A DNA stretch of 6,174 nucleotides from CAZVCJ01 sp964625745 (GTDB taxonomy: Bacteria > Chloroflexota > Anaerolineae > VGOG01), in the NCBI GenBank assembly GCA_964625745.1, contig CAZVCJ010000218.1, positions 1-6,174 of the forward strand, written 5' to 3'. The translations under genes were made by a program, and so were the position numbers. Positions 1 to 5,238 of this stretch are shown in pieces; position 1 is the first letter of the stretch, and each line of letters starts with the position of its first letter. The notes under the pieces were generated by a model. That model saw only the letters and a list, made by a program, of their open reading frames with translations, was not told the origin of the DNA and made no database searches.

Positions 1-8
1 ATTCACTG

Positions 9-401
9 ATGCAAGATACAGTGTTTCAGTGCAGCCCAGATGACATCATCGGAGAGGAAGTAACCCTGGAGTGGGAGACAAGGCCACCCGGTGAGCCGCC
101 CATCTGCCCTCACGGCCATGGCCCGATGGTTGAACAACGGGCAGCACGCACCATAGCTGGCGGGAAATTCACTGTCACCTACTCCGTGTACGTCTGCCCT
201 GAGTGCAAAGAAACCTTCCTCGACCGAGAACAGGCTAGACACTACGGTTCTATCCAGCTATTGGATAGGCTCCTTCAAAAGCGGGGATTGACTCCAGCCA
301 GCGATGTTTTGTTCGACGGTGAGGATTTCTTTGTCCGCCTCTCTCTGGCCCGGGAGATGGCAGCTCTCTGGCGGCAGACCGCTTCTAAGGAGTTAGCGTA
401 G
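9..401 (+). CDS. YgiT/MqsA-type zinc-finger protein (variant)
   Basis: This 130-residue protein resembles YgiT/MqsA-type zinc-finger domains, which occur in antitoxins and in many small orphan proteins. The zinc-knuckle region is visible: C33-P-H-G-H37-G-P-M starts the first half, and C63-P-E-C66 forms the second after a beta-rich linker (T48-Y61). It is followed by a short helix typical of these domains. The first half has one cysteine and two histidines (H35, H37) where a CPxC would be expected, so binding may be CHCC-like or lost. The C-terminal 50 residues (LLDRLLQKRG onward) show no DNA-binding helix-turn-helix that I can recognise, unlike full-length MqsA. The ATG is 8 bases from the window edge and the frame stays open to the edge, so a longer start or an upstream toxin partner cannot be excluded. 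No ribosome-binding site is visible in the few bases available. Function is unassigned beyond the fold. Confidence 0.7.
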   Translation: MQDTVFQCSPDDIIGEEVTLEWETRPPGEPPICPHGHGPMVEQRAARTIAGGKFTVTYSVYVCPECKETFLDREQARHYGSIQLLDRLLQKRGLTPASDVLFDGEDFFVRLSLAREMAALWRQTASKELA

Positions 402-448
402 CTAACGCTGTCCTGAGGAACAGCGGCGATGGTCGCCTCCTCTTTTCC
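392..448 (+). terminator. Three abutting triloop hairpins plus pyrimidine tract; possible terminator
   Basis: Three hairpins follow one another without a gap. The first is GTTAGC/GCTAAC with loop GTA (392-406). The second is GCTGTCC/GG(a)ACAGC with loop TGA and one bulged A (407-424). The third is GGCGA/TCGCC with loop TGG (425-437), followed by TCCTCTTTTCC (438-448). The first hairpin contains the stop codon of the zinc-finger gene (TAG 399-401). The final GC-rich stem plus pyrimidine tract could act as an intrinsic terminator, but the tract holds only one run of four T, so it would be weak. The row of three could instead be an RNA stability or processing structure. Confidence 0.4.
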
Positions 449-460
449 AATACGTATGCG

Positions 461-595
461 ATGAGCGAGAGGTCTCGTTTCATTGACGAGGAGATAGAGG
501 TACACTTTGCCCAGAAACCCGGGCCGCCCACGTCTTTTGTCTGGCAGGGCCGGGAGTACGAGATCGTGGAGGTGGAGAGGGAGTGCGGTACTTGA
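461..595 (+). pseudogene. DUF6504 gene fragment, 3'-truncated duplicate
   Basis: This 44-codon frame begins M-S-E-R-S-R-F-I-D-E and matches the first 40 or so residues of the full-length DUF6504 protein at 1705-1980, through the REYEIVE segment, before diverging and stopping at TGA 593-595. It lacks the conserved C-terminal half (HRDYYRV, FEIYH, LYRE) and so is very unlikely to fold as the domain. No Shine-Dalgarno sequence precedes the ATG. The first 60 bases differ from the other copy at 13 positions, mostly third codon positions. The next 51 bases are identical. The stop codon lies inside the -35 box of the next gene's promoter. It reads as the remnant of a duplication or of an insertion into an older DUF6504 gene. 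Confidence 0.8.
521..571 (+). repeat. 51-base identical block, copy A
   Basis: This block begins GGGCCGCCCACG, ends GAGATCGTGGAG, and is identical base for base to 1765-1815. Both copies encode the GPPTSFVWQGREYEIVE segment of DUF6504. Identity drops sharply on both sides, to 47 of 60 on the left. Confidence 0.95.
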
Positions 596-620
596 CGTTT
601 GACTACATTTCGTATATAAT
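592..620 (+). promoter_or_regulatory. Near-consensus sigma-70 promoter for the nucleotidyltransferase-HEPN pair
   Basis: A TTGACG -35 box (592-597, five of six consensus) and a perfect TATAAT -10 box (615-620) are separated by exactly 17 bases. Transcription would start near 626-628, giving a short leader before the ribosome-binding site AGGAG (643-647) and the ATG at 656. This is the best promoter-like sequence in the window. It is placed to drive both genes of the module and perhaps the downstream DUF6504 gene. Confidence 0.8.
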
Positions 621-638
621 CGCCTACAAATTGTAGTC
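601..638 (+). promoter_or_regulatory. Candidate operator with inverted repeats over the -10 box and start site
   Basis: GACTACA (601-607) is inverted as TGTAGTC (632-638). A tighter palindrome, CTACAA-A-TTGTAG, occupies 624-636. The half-site ACTACA/CTACAA therefore occurs three times across the spacer, -10 box and predicted start site. This layout fits repression by the winged-helix domain of the next gene product. That assignment is inferred from position and from the usual autoregulation of toxin-antitoxin operons. Confidence 0.6.
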
Positions 639-655
639 ACGCAGGAGCGCGAGCG

Positions 656-1240
656 ATGTTGGAGTTGTTGTTCTCATCCACGGCACGGGTCAAAGTGTTG
701 GCCCTGCTGCTGCTCAATCCGGAAACCAGCTTCTACCAGCGGGAGATCAGTGCCCTGACTGATCTGCCCATCCGCGCCGTCCAGCGCGAGGTAGAAAGGC
801 TACAGACCCTGGGGTTGCTCACCAGCTTCACCAGGGGCAACCAGGTGCATTACCAGGTCAATCGCGACTTCTTCCTGTTCCCCGAACTGAAAGGTATCTT
901 CCTGAAAACGGTCGGCCTGACTGCACTTCTGGGAAATGCACTCAAAGAAACGGAAAACATCGCCCTGGCTTTCATCTACGGCTCCTATGCCGCCGACCAG
1001 GAAAGCACTGCCAGCGACGTTGACCTCCTCGTCGTGGGGACTCTGTCTAGCCGGGCATTGCATACTACCTTGAAAGAGGCGGAAAAGCTGATGCATCGTG
1101 AGATCAACTACACTTTGTTCAGCCCAGAGGAATTTCGGGCAAGAGCACAGACAGGAAATGGATTCTTGCAGAACGTGCTGATAGGTCCAAAACTCTTCTT
1201 GATCGGAGACGAGAATGCCTTACGAGCGCTTGTTACGTGA
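656..1240 (+). CDS. wHTH-nucleotidyltransferase fusion, antitoxin-like (MNT)
   Basis: This 194-residue protein has two domains. Residues 1-75 form an ArsR/MarR-like winged helix: a first helix around L4-L20, a recognition-type segment from REIS (29-32) through AVQREVERL (41-49), and a wing at FTRGNQVHYQV. Residues 100-190 form a minimal pol-beta-type nucleotidyltransferase with G109-S110-Y-A and S120-D121-V-D123-L-L, the GS and DxD signatures that bind metal and nucleotide. The position of the third acidic residue appears to be N151 (REINYTLF), as I recall for many wHTH-linked members. In HEPN-MNT systems the MNT protein is the antitoxin, in studied cases by adding AMP to the HEPN toxin. The wing domain suggests it also represses its own promoter. 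The ATG follows AGGAG (643-647) by 8 bases. The 3' end overlaps the HEPN gene by 26 bases, implying translational coupling. The fold is well supported; the antitoxin role is inferred from the pairing. Confidence 0.85.
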   Translation: MLELLFSSTARVKVLALLLLNPETSFYQREISALTDLPIRAVQREVERLQTLGLLTSFTRGNQVHYQVNRDFFLFPELKGIFLKTVGLTALLGNALKETENIALAFIYGSYAADQESTASDVDLLVVGTLSSRALHTTLKEAEKLMHREINYTLFSPEEFRARAQTGNGFLQNVLIGPKLFLIGDENALRALVT

Positions 1241-1682
1241 AGGACGCATCCGCCGCCACCGCACCAACCCGCAGGAGATCGCCAGCCTTTTCCAGGTCGT
1301 GGAGCGGGACCTGGCCGACGCGGCCATTACGACTTTGTCAGCGGACCGTCGTTTTGCCACCGCTTACAATGCTACCCTGCAAGCCGCTACAGCAGTGATG
1401 TACAGCGAAGGGTACAGGGCTCACAGCATCGGTCACCACTCCACCACGTTTGAGTTCCTCAGAGAGGCGATGGGCCTGGAGATGAGTGCGTTGGCCGACT
1501 ACTTCGATGATTGCCGCCGCAAGCGGAACAGAGCTGACTACATGGGGGCGGGTTACATCTCCCTGACCGAGGCAGAAGACCTGCTGAGGGAGGCTAAGGA
1601 GTTCGCCGCTCAGGCGGAAGCCTGGATTCAGACCCATCACCCCGAACTGCAGGAAGACGAGAACCAGGGGCATGAGTGTTAA
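1215..1682 (+). CDS. HEPN-domain protein, UPF0332-like, toxin candidate
   Basis: This 155-residue all-helical protein carries HEPN family marks: an AYNATLQAATAVMYSEGYR helix (50-68), HHSTTFEFL (74-82), and the signature R101-R-K-R-N-R-A-D-Y109 before a final helix (119-138). HEPN proteins are often RNases with an Rx4-6H site. Here the site aligns as R102-x4-A107-x-Y109, so the catalytic histidine is alanine while the tyrosine, the AMPylated residue in studied HEPN-MNT pairs, is kept. Many UPF0332-type HEPN proteins share this R-x-ADY form, so it may be non-catalytic or act differently. The start is ATG 1215 with GGAG (1205-1208) 6 bases upstream, inside the preceding nucleotidyltransferase gene and in another frame. 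Partnership with that gene is strongly suggested by the overlap; toxicity is not shown by sequence. Confidence 0.8.
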   Translation: MPYERLLREGRIRRHRTNPQEIASLFQVVERDLADAAITTLSADRRFATAYNATLQAATAVMYSEGYRAHSIGHHSTTFEFLREAMGLEMSALADYFDDCRRKRNRADYMGAGYISLTEAEDLLREAKEFAAQAEAWIQTHHPELQEDENQGHEC

Positions 1683-1704
1683 TGACTAGGCGGTCTAGTA
1701 CGTG

Positions 1705-1980
1705 ATGGCAGAGAGCTCCCGCTTTATTGATGAAGAGATAGAGGTACGCTTTGCCCAAAAGCCAGGGCCGCCCACGTCTTTTGTCTGGCAGGGCCGGGAG
1801 TACGAGATCGTGGAGATAGAGCAGCAGTACCGGCGGCTGGATTTCAAGCGGGCCTGGTGGAGCCGAAGGCATCGGGATTACTACCGCGTGAGGACGGACA
1901 CAGGGCAGGTGTTCGAGATCTATCACCATCGCGGGCCTGGGAAGCGCTACTGGGTGCTTTACAGGGAGTTTATCGTTTAG
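1705..1980 (+). CDS. DUF6504 family protein, full length
   Basis: This 91-residue protein shows the family pattern from end to end: RFIDEEIEV (6-14), F-x-W-x-G-x-x-Y (26-33), HRDYYRVRT (56-64), G-x-x-FEIYH (67-74) and W-x-LYREF (83-89). The family is a small, probably beta-rich domain of unknown function; no catalytic residues are known to me. ATG 1705 is chosen because it aligns with the ATG of the truncated copy at 461. A GTG three bases upstream is possible. No strong ribosome-binding site is present (only AGGCGG at 1689-1693 and nearby, too far away), so it may be translated by readthrough or coupling from the HEPN gene 22 bases upstream. It could be co-transcribed with the toxin-antitoxin pair. 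Confidence 0.75.
   Translation: MAESSRFIDEEIEVRFAQKPGPPTSFVWQGREYEIVEIEQQYRRLDFKRAWWSRRHRDYYRVRTDTGQVFEIYHHRGPGKRYWVLYREFIV
1765..1815 (+). repeat. 51-base identical block, copy B
   Basis: This is the partner of 521-571, inside the intact DUF6504 gene. The perfect block within otherwise 78 percent identical flanking sequence points to recent recombination or gene conversion between the two copies. Confidence 0.95.
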
Positions 1981-1998
1981 AGGTGTACAACCAGCAAT

Positions 1999-2007
1999 GG
2001 AGGTGAT
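1999..2007 (+). promoter_or_regulatory. Full-consensus ribosome-binding site
   Basis: GGAGGTGAT matches nine consecutive positions of the anti-Shine-Dalgarno complement. It sits 5 bases before ATG 2013 (9 bases from the GGAGG core), favouring that start over the in-frame ATG codons at residues 4 and 7. Confidence 0.85.
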
Positions 2008-2012
2008 TTTCC

Positions 2013-3794
2013 ATGCCAAAAATGGAGAAGATGTCGTTGAAAACATTCTGGGACGCGGTGGAACAGCGGCTGGCGGCGTGTTCCACCGATGAACTCCGCG
2101 CTACTTTGCGCACCATGGCCCAGGAGACACCGCCGACGGAACGCCAGGCGTTCCTCGCCAGATTGAAGCCGATGGCGGAAACGGCTGCCGCCGTCCAACA
2201 GGCGCTGCTACAGGAGGATCTGCTGGCAGACATCGCTGACCTCACGCACGAGCTCGAGGCAGAGATGGAGGGAGCAGATTACCGGGAGGAACGGTATGGA
2301 TGGGACGAGTACGACGAGGAGGACAGCCTGGGATCTTACGAGGACTTTGTGGAACCGCTGGTTGCCCTGTTTGACCGCACGGACGCGGCGTTTGACTATG
2401 GCAACCTCGCTCTTGCCCGCGCTGCCTACCAAAAACTGTTCGCGGTGCTTGACGTTGATGATGGTTATGGACGTGGGGTGAGTGCAGACGACCTGGAGAG
2501 CGTGGACATCGGTGAAGCCCGTGCCCGCTATCTGCGCGCCGTCTATGAAACCGAACCGCCCGCGCACCGTCCCCAGGCGCTCTTTGAGCAGATGCACCAG
2601 GTGCAGTCGTGGCTCGCCAGACCACATCCAACGCTGGAGGACATCATCCAGATTTCCCCCCAACCGCTGCCCGACCAGGGCCAGTTCTTAGCAGACTGGA
2701 TTGCCTTCCTGCGGGGACAGAGCGGTGGCGATGCCGACAGTTGGCTGCGGGAGGCGATTCGCCTCTCGCAGGGCACGCAGGGACTGGAAGAGCTGGCACG
2801 GGCAGAGGGGAAAATGCGCCCACGAGCGTATCTGGACTGGCTTGCGGCGCTGGAGCAGGAGGGCAAACACCGCCAGGTTCTCACCGCCGCTCAGGAAGCC
2901 CTTCAGACACTTCCCGACGAGCTCCCCATCCGGGCTGCTATCGCCGACCACCTGTGCACTGCTGCCACAAAGCTGAACGAGACGGACACCTTGCGCGCCG
3001 GACGGTGGGAGGCATTCGTCGCCAAACCGACCCTGGCGCGCTTGCTTGACCTGTGGGAAGTAACCCCTGCCGGCGAAGAACGGACGCGGTTGATGCAGCG
3101 AGCCGCTCAGCACGTGAAGGATTACCTGGCCCATCCGTCCGGCCACCAGGAGGCAGGAACATGGTGGGGCGAGGATGACCTTGAGCGGCCGGCATGGATT
3201 GACAAGTCTGTCCTGGCTCATGCCTATCTGTTCGCTGAAGACTGGGATACGGCGCGCCAACTGGCTGCTGGTGAGAAAGTGCTGGGATGGAGTAGCAGCG
3301 CCAACCCGCAGGGGTTGGTTGTGCCATTCTTTCTCGTCCTGCTGTCTGACAAGCGACCTGGTGCGTGGCCTTCGAATCTGGCGCAACTCTGGCAGCAGGG
3401 ACTGCAAAACAGCATCGGTTTCGGCTATTGGGACAGGATAAGTGATGAAGAGGCTTGTCCTGAGCATAGCCGAAGGGATAGTATACCCAGGCGGTTGGAG
3501 CGCGCCTGCGCGGATAGATTTTCCACGGCGTCTCTGAGTCACGACCAGCAGGAGCCAATCCTCTCCTGGTGTCTGGACGTGGCGCAACAGCGGGTGAACG
3601 CCATCGTGAGCAACCAGCACCGGGACAGTTACCCCAAAGCCGCCGTGCTGATTGCCGCGTGTGCGGAAGTGCTGCGACTGCGAGGAAAGGGTAAGGAAGC
3701 AGACGCGCTGCTGGACGATGTGCACAATCGCTTCCCTCGCCACCGTGCCTTTCAAGCGGATTTGAAAGCAAAGGTGCCAGGCACTTGCGAATAG
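2013..3794 (+). CDS. Large helical-repeat (TPR-like) protein of unknown function
   Basis: This 593-residue protein has no signal peptide or membrane segment. The N-terminal half contains helical blocks and an acidic stretch (about 83-117: EAEMEG, GWDEYDEEDSLGSYEDF). Helix pairs of TPR type follow, e.g. FDYGNLALARAAYQKLFAVL (127-146), PRAYLDWLAALEQEGKHRQVLTAAQEALQTLP (270-301) and LAHAYLFAEDWDTARQLA (401-418). The C-terminal part (517-585: VNAIVSNQHRDSYPKAAVL, FPRHRAFQADL) resembles the tail of long SWIM zinc-finger proteins as I recall them. No SWIM motif (CxCx..CxH) is present, so this could be a partner or a degenerate relative. Two oddities: residues 481-489 (ACPEHSRRD) come from a dispersed palindromic repeat inserted in frame, and the last seven residues (KVPGTCE) and the stop codon come from the 102-base repeat at 3771. 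The natural C-terminus is probably altered. The gene lies 32 bases after DUF6504 and may be co-transcribed. Function unknown. Confidence 0.85.
   Translation: MPKMEKMSLKTFWDAVEQRLAACSTDELRATLRTMAQETPPTERQAFLARLKPMAETAAAVQQALLQEDLLADIADLTHELEAEMEGADYREERYGWDEYDEEDSLGSYEDFVEPLVALFDRTDAAFDYGNLALARAAYQKLFAVLDVDDGYGRGVSADDLESVDIGEARARYLRAVYETEPPAHRPQALFEQMHQVQSWLARPHPTLEDIIQISPQPLPDQGQFLADWIAFLRGQSGGDADSWLREAIRLSQGTQGLEELARAEGKMRPRAYLDWLAALEQEGKHRQVLTAAQEALQTLPDELPIRAAIADHLCTAATKLNETDTLRAGRWEAFVAKPTLARLLDLWEVTPAGEERTRLMQRAAQHVKDYLAHPSGHQEAGTWWGEDDLERPAWIDKSVLAHAYLFAEDWDTARQLAAGEKVLGWSSSANPQGLVVPFFLVLLSDKRPGAWPSNLAQLWQQGLQNSIGFGYWDRISDEEACPEHSRRDSIPRRLERACADRFSTASLSHDQQEPILSWCLDVAQQRVNAIVSNQHRDSYPKAAVLIAACAEVLRLRGKGKEADALLDDVHNRFPRHRAFQADLKAKVPGTCE
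3420..3477 (+). repeat. Palindromic dispersed repeat inserted in frame in a coding region
   Basis: The right part reads CTTGTCCTGAGC then ATAGCCGAAGGG (3454-3477), a motif I recognise as a high-copy dispersed repeat in Chloroflexota and other genomes, where it gives peptides such as CPEHSRR. The left arm TTCGGCTAT (3420-3428) is the exact inverse of ATAGCCGAA (3466-3474). GGACA (3431-3435) is the inverse of TGTCC (3456-3460). Together they form an interrupted stem of 9 plus 5 pairs with a 20-base loop. The right-hand core is well supported; whether the left arm belongs to the same insertion or is native coding sequence is uncertain. The reading frame stays open through it. Confidence 0.7.
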
Positions 3795-3872
3795 CCGACT
3801 GATTGAGCAAGCGTGCCTGGCCTGGAGGCGCTGTTGCCCATCAACAGCCGATGAAAGTGCCTGGCACCTGAA
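3771..3872. repeat. 102-base repeat unit, copy 1, with terminal inverted repeats
   Basis: The unit is bounded by AGGTGCCAGGCACTT (3772-3786) and its exact inverse AAGTGCCTGGCACCT (3855-3869). Each end is itself a palindrome (GTGCC-A-GGCAC and GTGCC-T-GGCAC). The interior holds a third degenerate copy, GTGCCTGGC (3813-3821), and a hairpin CTGTTG/CAACAG (3831-3836 with 3842-3847). The first 24 bases are coding: they give the final residues KVPGTCE and the TAG stop (3792-3794) of the 593-residue gene. Size and structure fit a MITE or a REP/BIME-like element, possibly moved by a RAYT or other transposase in trans. No transposase lies in the window. Confidence 0.9.
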
Positions 3873-3883
3873 CGGAAGCCGAC

Positions 3884-3985
3884 AAGGTGCCAGGCACTTG
3901 CGAATAGCCAACTGATTGAGCAAGCGTGCCTGGCCTGGAGGCGCTGTTGGCCCTAAACAGCCGATGAAAGTGCCTGGCACCTGAA
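3884..3985. repeat. 102-base repeat unit, copy 2, with terminal inverted repeats
   Basis: This unit matches copy 1 at 98 of 102 positions, starting 113 bases downstream in the same orientation, with 11 unrelated bases (3873-3883) between. The terminal repeats (3885-3899 and 3968-3982) are unchanged. Three of the four differences fall at the central hairpin (3950, 3953, 3955), where a CTGTT/AACAG stem is still possible; the fourth is at 3910. It ends 2 bases before the ribosome-binding site AAGGAG of the next gene. The two units and spacer account for the whole gap between the genes at 2013 and 4000; nothing else is seen there. Confidence 0.92.
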
Positions 3986-3999
3986 TTAAGGAGTTTACA

Positions 4000-5235
4000 A
4001 TGAGTAGGAAAGCCAAAAAGCGCAAAACACCCAGGATCGATCGGCGCGTGCTGGCCGGCCCGCGCCTCAATGCACTCTTCGACCGCCACGCGCGCGGCGA
4101 ACTGGACGACGACGGGCTGCAAGCCGGCCTGCAAGCACTTATGGCCGAGGTCGGCCACGGCCCGTTGCTGGACGCGCTGGTCAAGCGGATGGAAGGCACG
4201 CCCGAGGCCGAGCGGGATACGCTGATGACCATCCTGCCGCGCCTGCGCAGCCCCGAGGTAGTTGACTACCTCTGGCAGTTGGTAAAAAAGCCGCGTGCGC
4301 TATCGGTAGAAGCCAAGCTGACCACCCTGGTCATCCTGAAGGGGATGGGCGAGGACGTAGACATCAAAGACCCCGGTCTCTATTTCTCTCCTCACGACAT
4401 CAGGCCCAGCGATCTCAAGTCTGCGGAAGACATGTTCCGCCTGGGACTGCGCGGCCTGGCCCGCTCCCTGCGTGAATCACGTGACCCGGCCGAGGTGGAG
4501 GCCTTCATGCATCGCATCAATCAAATGCCCGAGCAGGCGATTGGGGGCGAAGACATTCTGCTGGACATGGTGCAAGTCGCCGAGGCCGGGGCCACTGACC
4601 TGGAGGCCGACTTCCTGCGCGCGCTGGCGCACACCACACCTTTTCCCAGGGTGCAACAGGCCGCCGAGCGCGCCCTCGCCCGCCTGGCTGCGGTCGGAAT
4701 CAAACCAGTCACCCGTGCAATCCTTGACCTGGGTCAGGATCGGTTCTATGCTGCCTACATGACCGACCCTGACCACCCCTGGCAGCAAAGCGTGACCGTC
4801 GCCTGGGAGCGGGCCGGTGGTGTCATCCAGGCACTGGTCTTCCTGATTGACTTTGGCTTCCCGTGGCGTGGCGCGATCAAAGACATGTTCCCTACCCACG
4901 GCCTGACGCCCAGCCAGTTCCAGCGCGAGTTCGTTGAACGAGCCACGCGGCGAATGGACATGCGGATGTATCGCGTGAGTCTGGCCCGCGCCCAGGCTAC
5001 CATTGCCGCCGCCGTCGAGGCCAACCGCACCTATGAAATATCTCTACCGAAAGAGTTCAACGAGGCGCGCCATCTCGTCGAGCACTGGGTGCTGCACCCA
5101 CCCGCGTCCGCCATCGCCTCTGATTCCACGGACGACGAGTTGGGCGACCGGCCGCTGGTTCCCGACCGCAGTGGCCGGCCGGTCATGGTGGACATGCGTG
5201 ACCTCAGACGCATGGGCAAGCGCAAACGGAGATAG
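4000..5235 (+). CDS. Unrecognised 411-residue helical protein with basic tails
   Basis: I do not recognise a named family. The start is firm: AAGGAG (3988-3993) lies 6 bases before the ATG. The N-terminus is strongly basic (SRKAKKRKTPRIDRR, 2-16) and the C-terminus ends GKRKRR, so both ends could touch nucleic acid or the ribosome. Residues about 40-120 look like HEAT-type helix pairs (PLLDALVKRM, DTLMTILPRLRSPEVVDYLWQLV, EAKLTTLVILKGMG). More helices run from 150 to 240. The region 245-365 appears globular, with DRFYAAYMTDPDHPWQQSVTVAW and GGVIQALVFLIDFGFPWRGAIKDMF as its most distinctive stretches. No cysteine motif, signal peptide or transmembrane helix is evident. The stop codon is only 3 bases before queH, so the two are very likely co-translated; this is the only functional hint. 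Confidence 0.85.
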   Translation: MSRKAKKRKTPRIDRRVLAGPRLNALFDRHARGELDDDGLQAGLQALMAEVGHGPLLDALVKRMEGTPEAERDTLMTILPRLRSPEVVDYLWQLVKKPRALSVEAKLTTLVILKGMGEDVDIKDPGLYFSPHDIRPSDLKSAEDMFRLGLRGLARSLRESRDPAEVEAFMHRINQMPEQAIGGEDILLDMVQVAEAGATDLEADFLRALAHTTPFPRVQQAAERALARLAAVGIKPVTRAILDLGQDRFYAAYMTDPDHPWQQSVTVAWERAGGVIQALVFLIDFGFPWRGAIKDMFPTHGLTPSQFQREFVERATRRMDMRMYRVSLARAQATIAAAVEANRTYEISLPKEFNEARHLVEHWVLHPPASAIASDSTDDELGDRPLVPDRSGRPVMVDMRDLRRMGKRKRR

Positions 5236-5238
5236 AAC

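Noticed and set aside
1685..1699. Small inverted repeat ACTAG-GCGGT-CTAGT before the intact DUF6504 gene
   Set aside because: Only five AT-rich pairs with no T-run or promoter nearby; too weak to call an operator or terminator.
1594..2046. Minus-strand frame sharing an LHDLVLPALPDKRRGRP segment with the minus-strand frame at 275-640
   Set aside because: The shared peptide simply reflects the antisense of the duplicated DUF6504 block (521-571 and 1765-1815), not a conserved protein.
3771..3985. CRISPR array or integron attC pair
   Set aside because: Only two units, each 102 bases with mirrored ends and an 11-base spacer; no repeat-spacer periodicity, no cas genes, no attC core sites or integrase.
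2688..4232. Long minus-strand open frame of 514 codons
   Set aside because: It runs antisense across two well-supported + genes and the repeat pair, has no recognisable domain, and is proline/serine/arginine-rich in the way expected of a GC-rich shadow frame.
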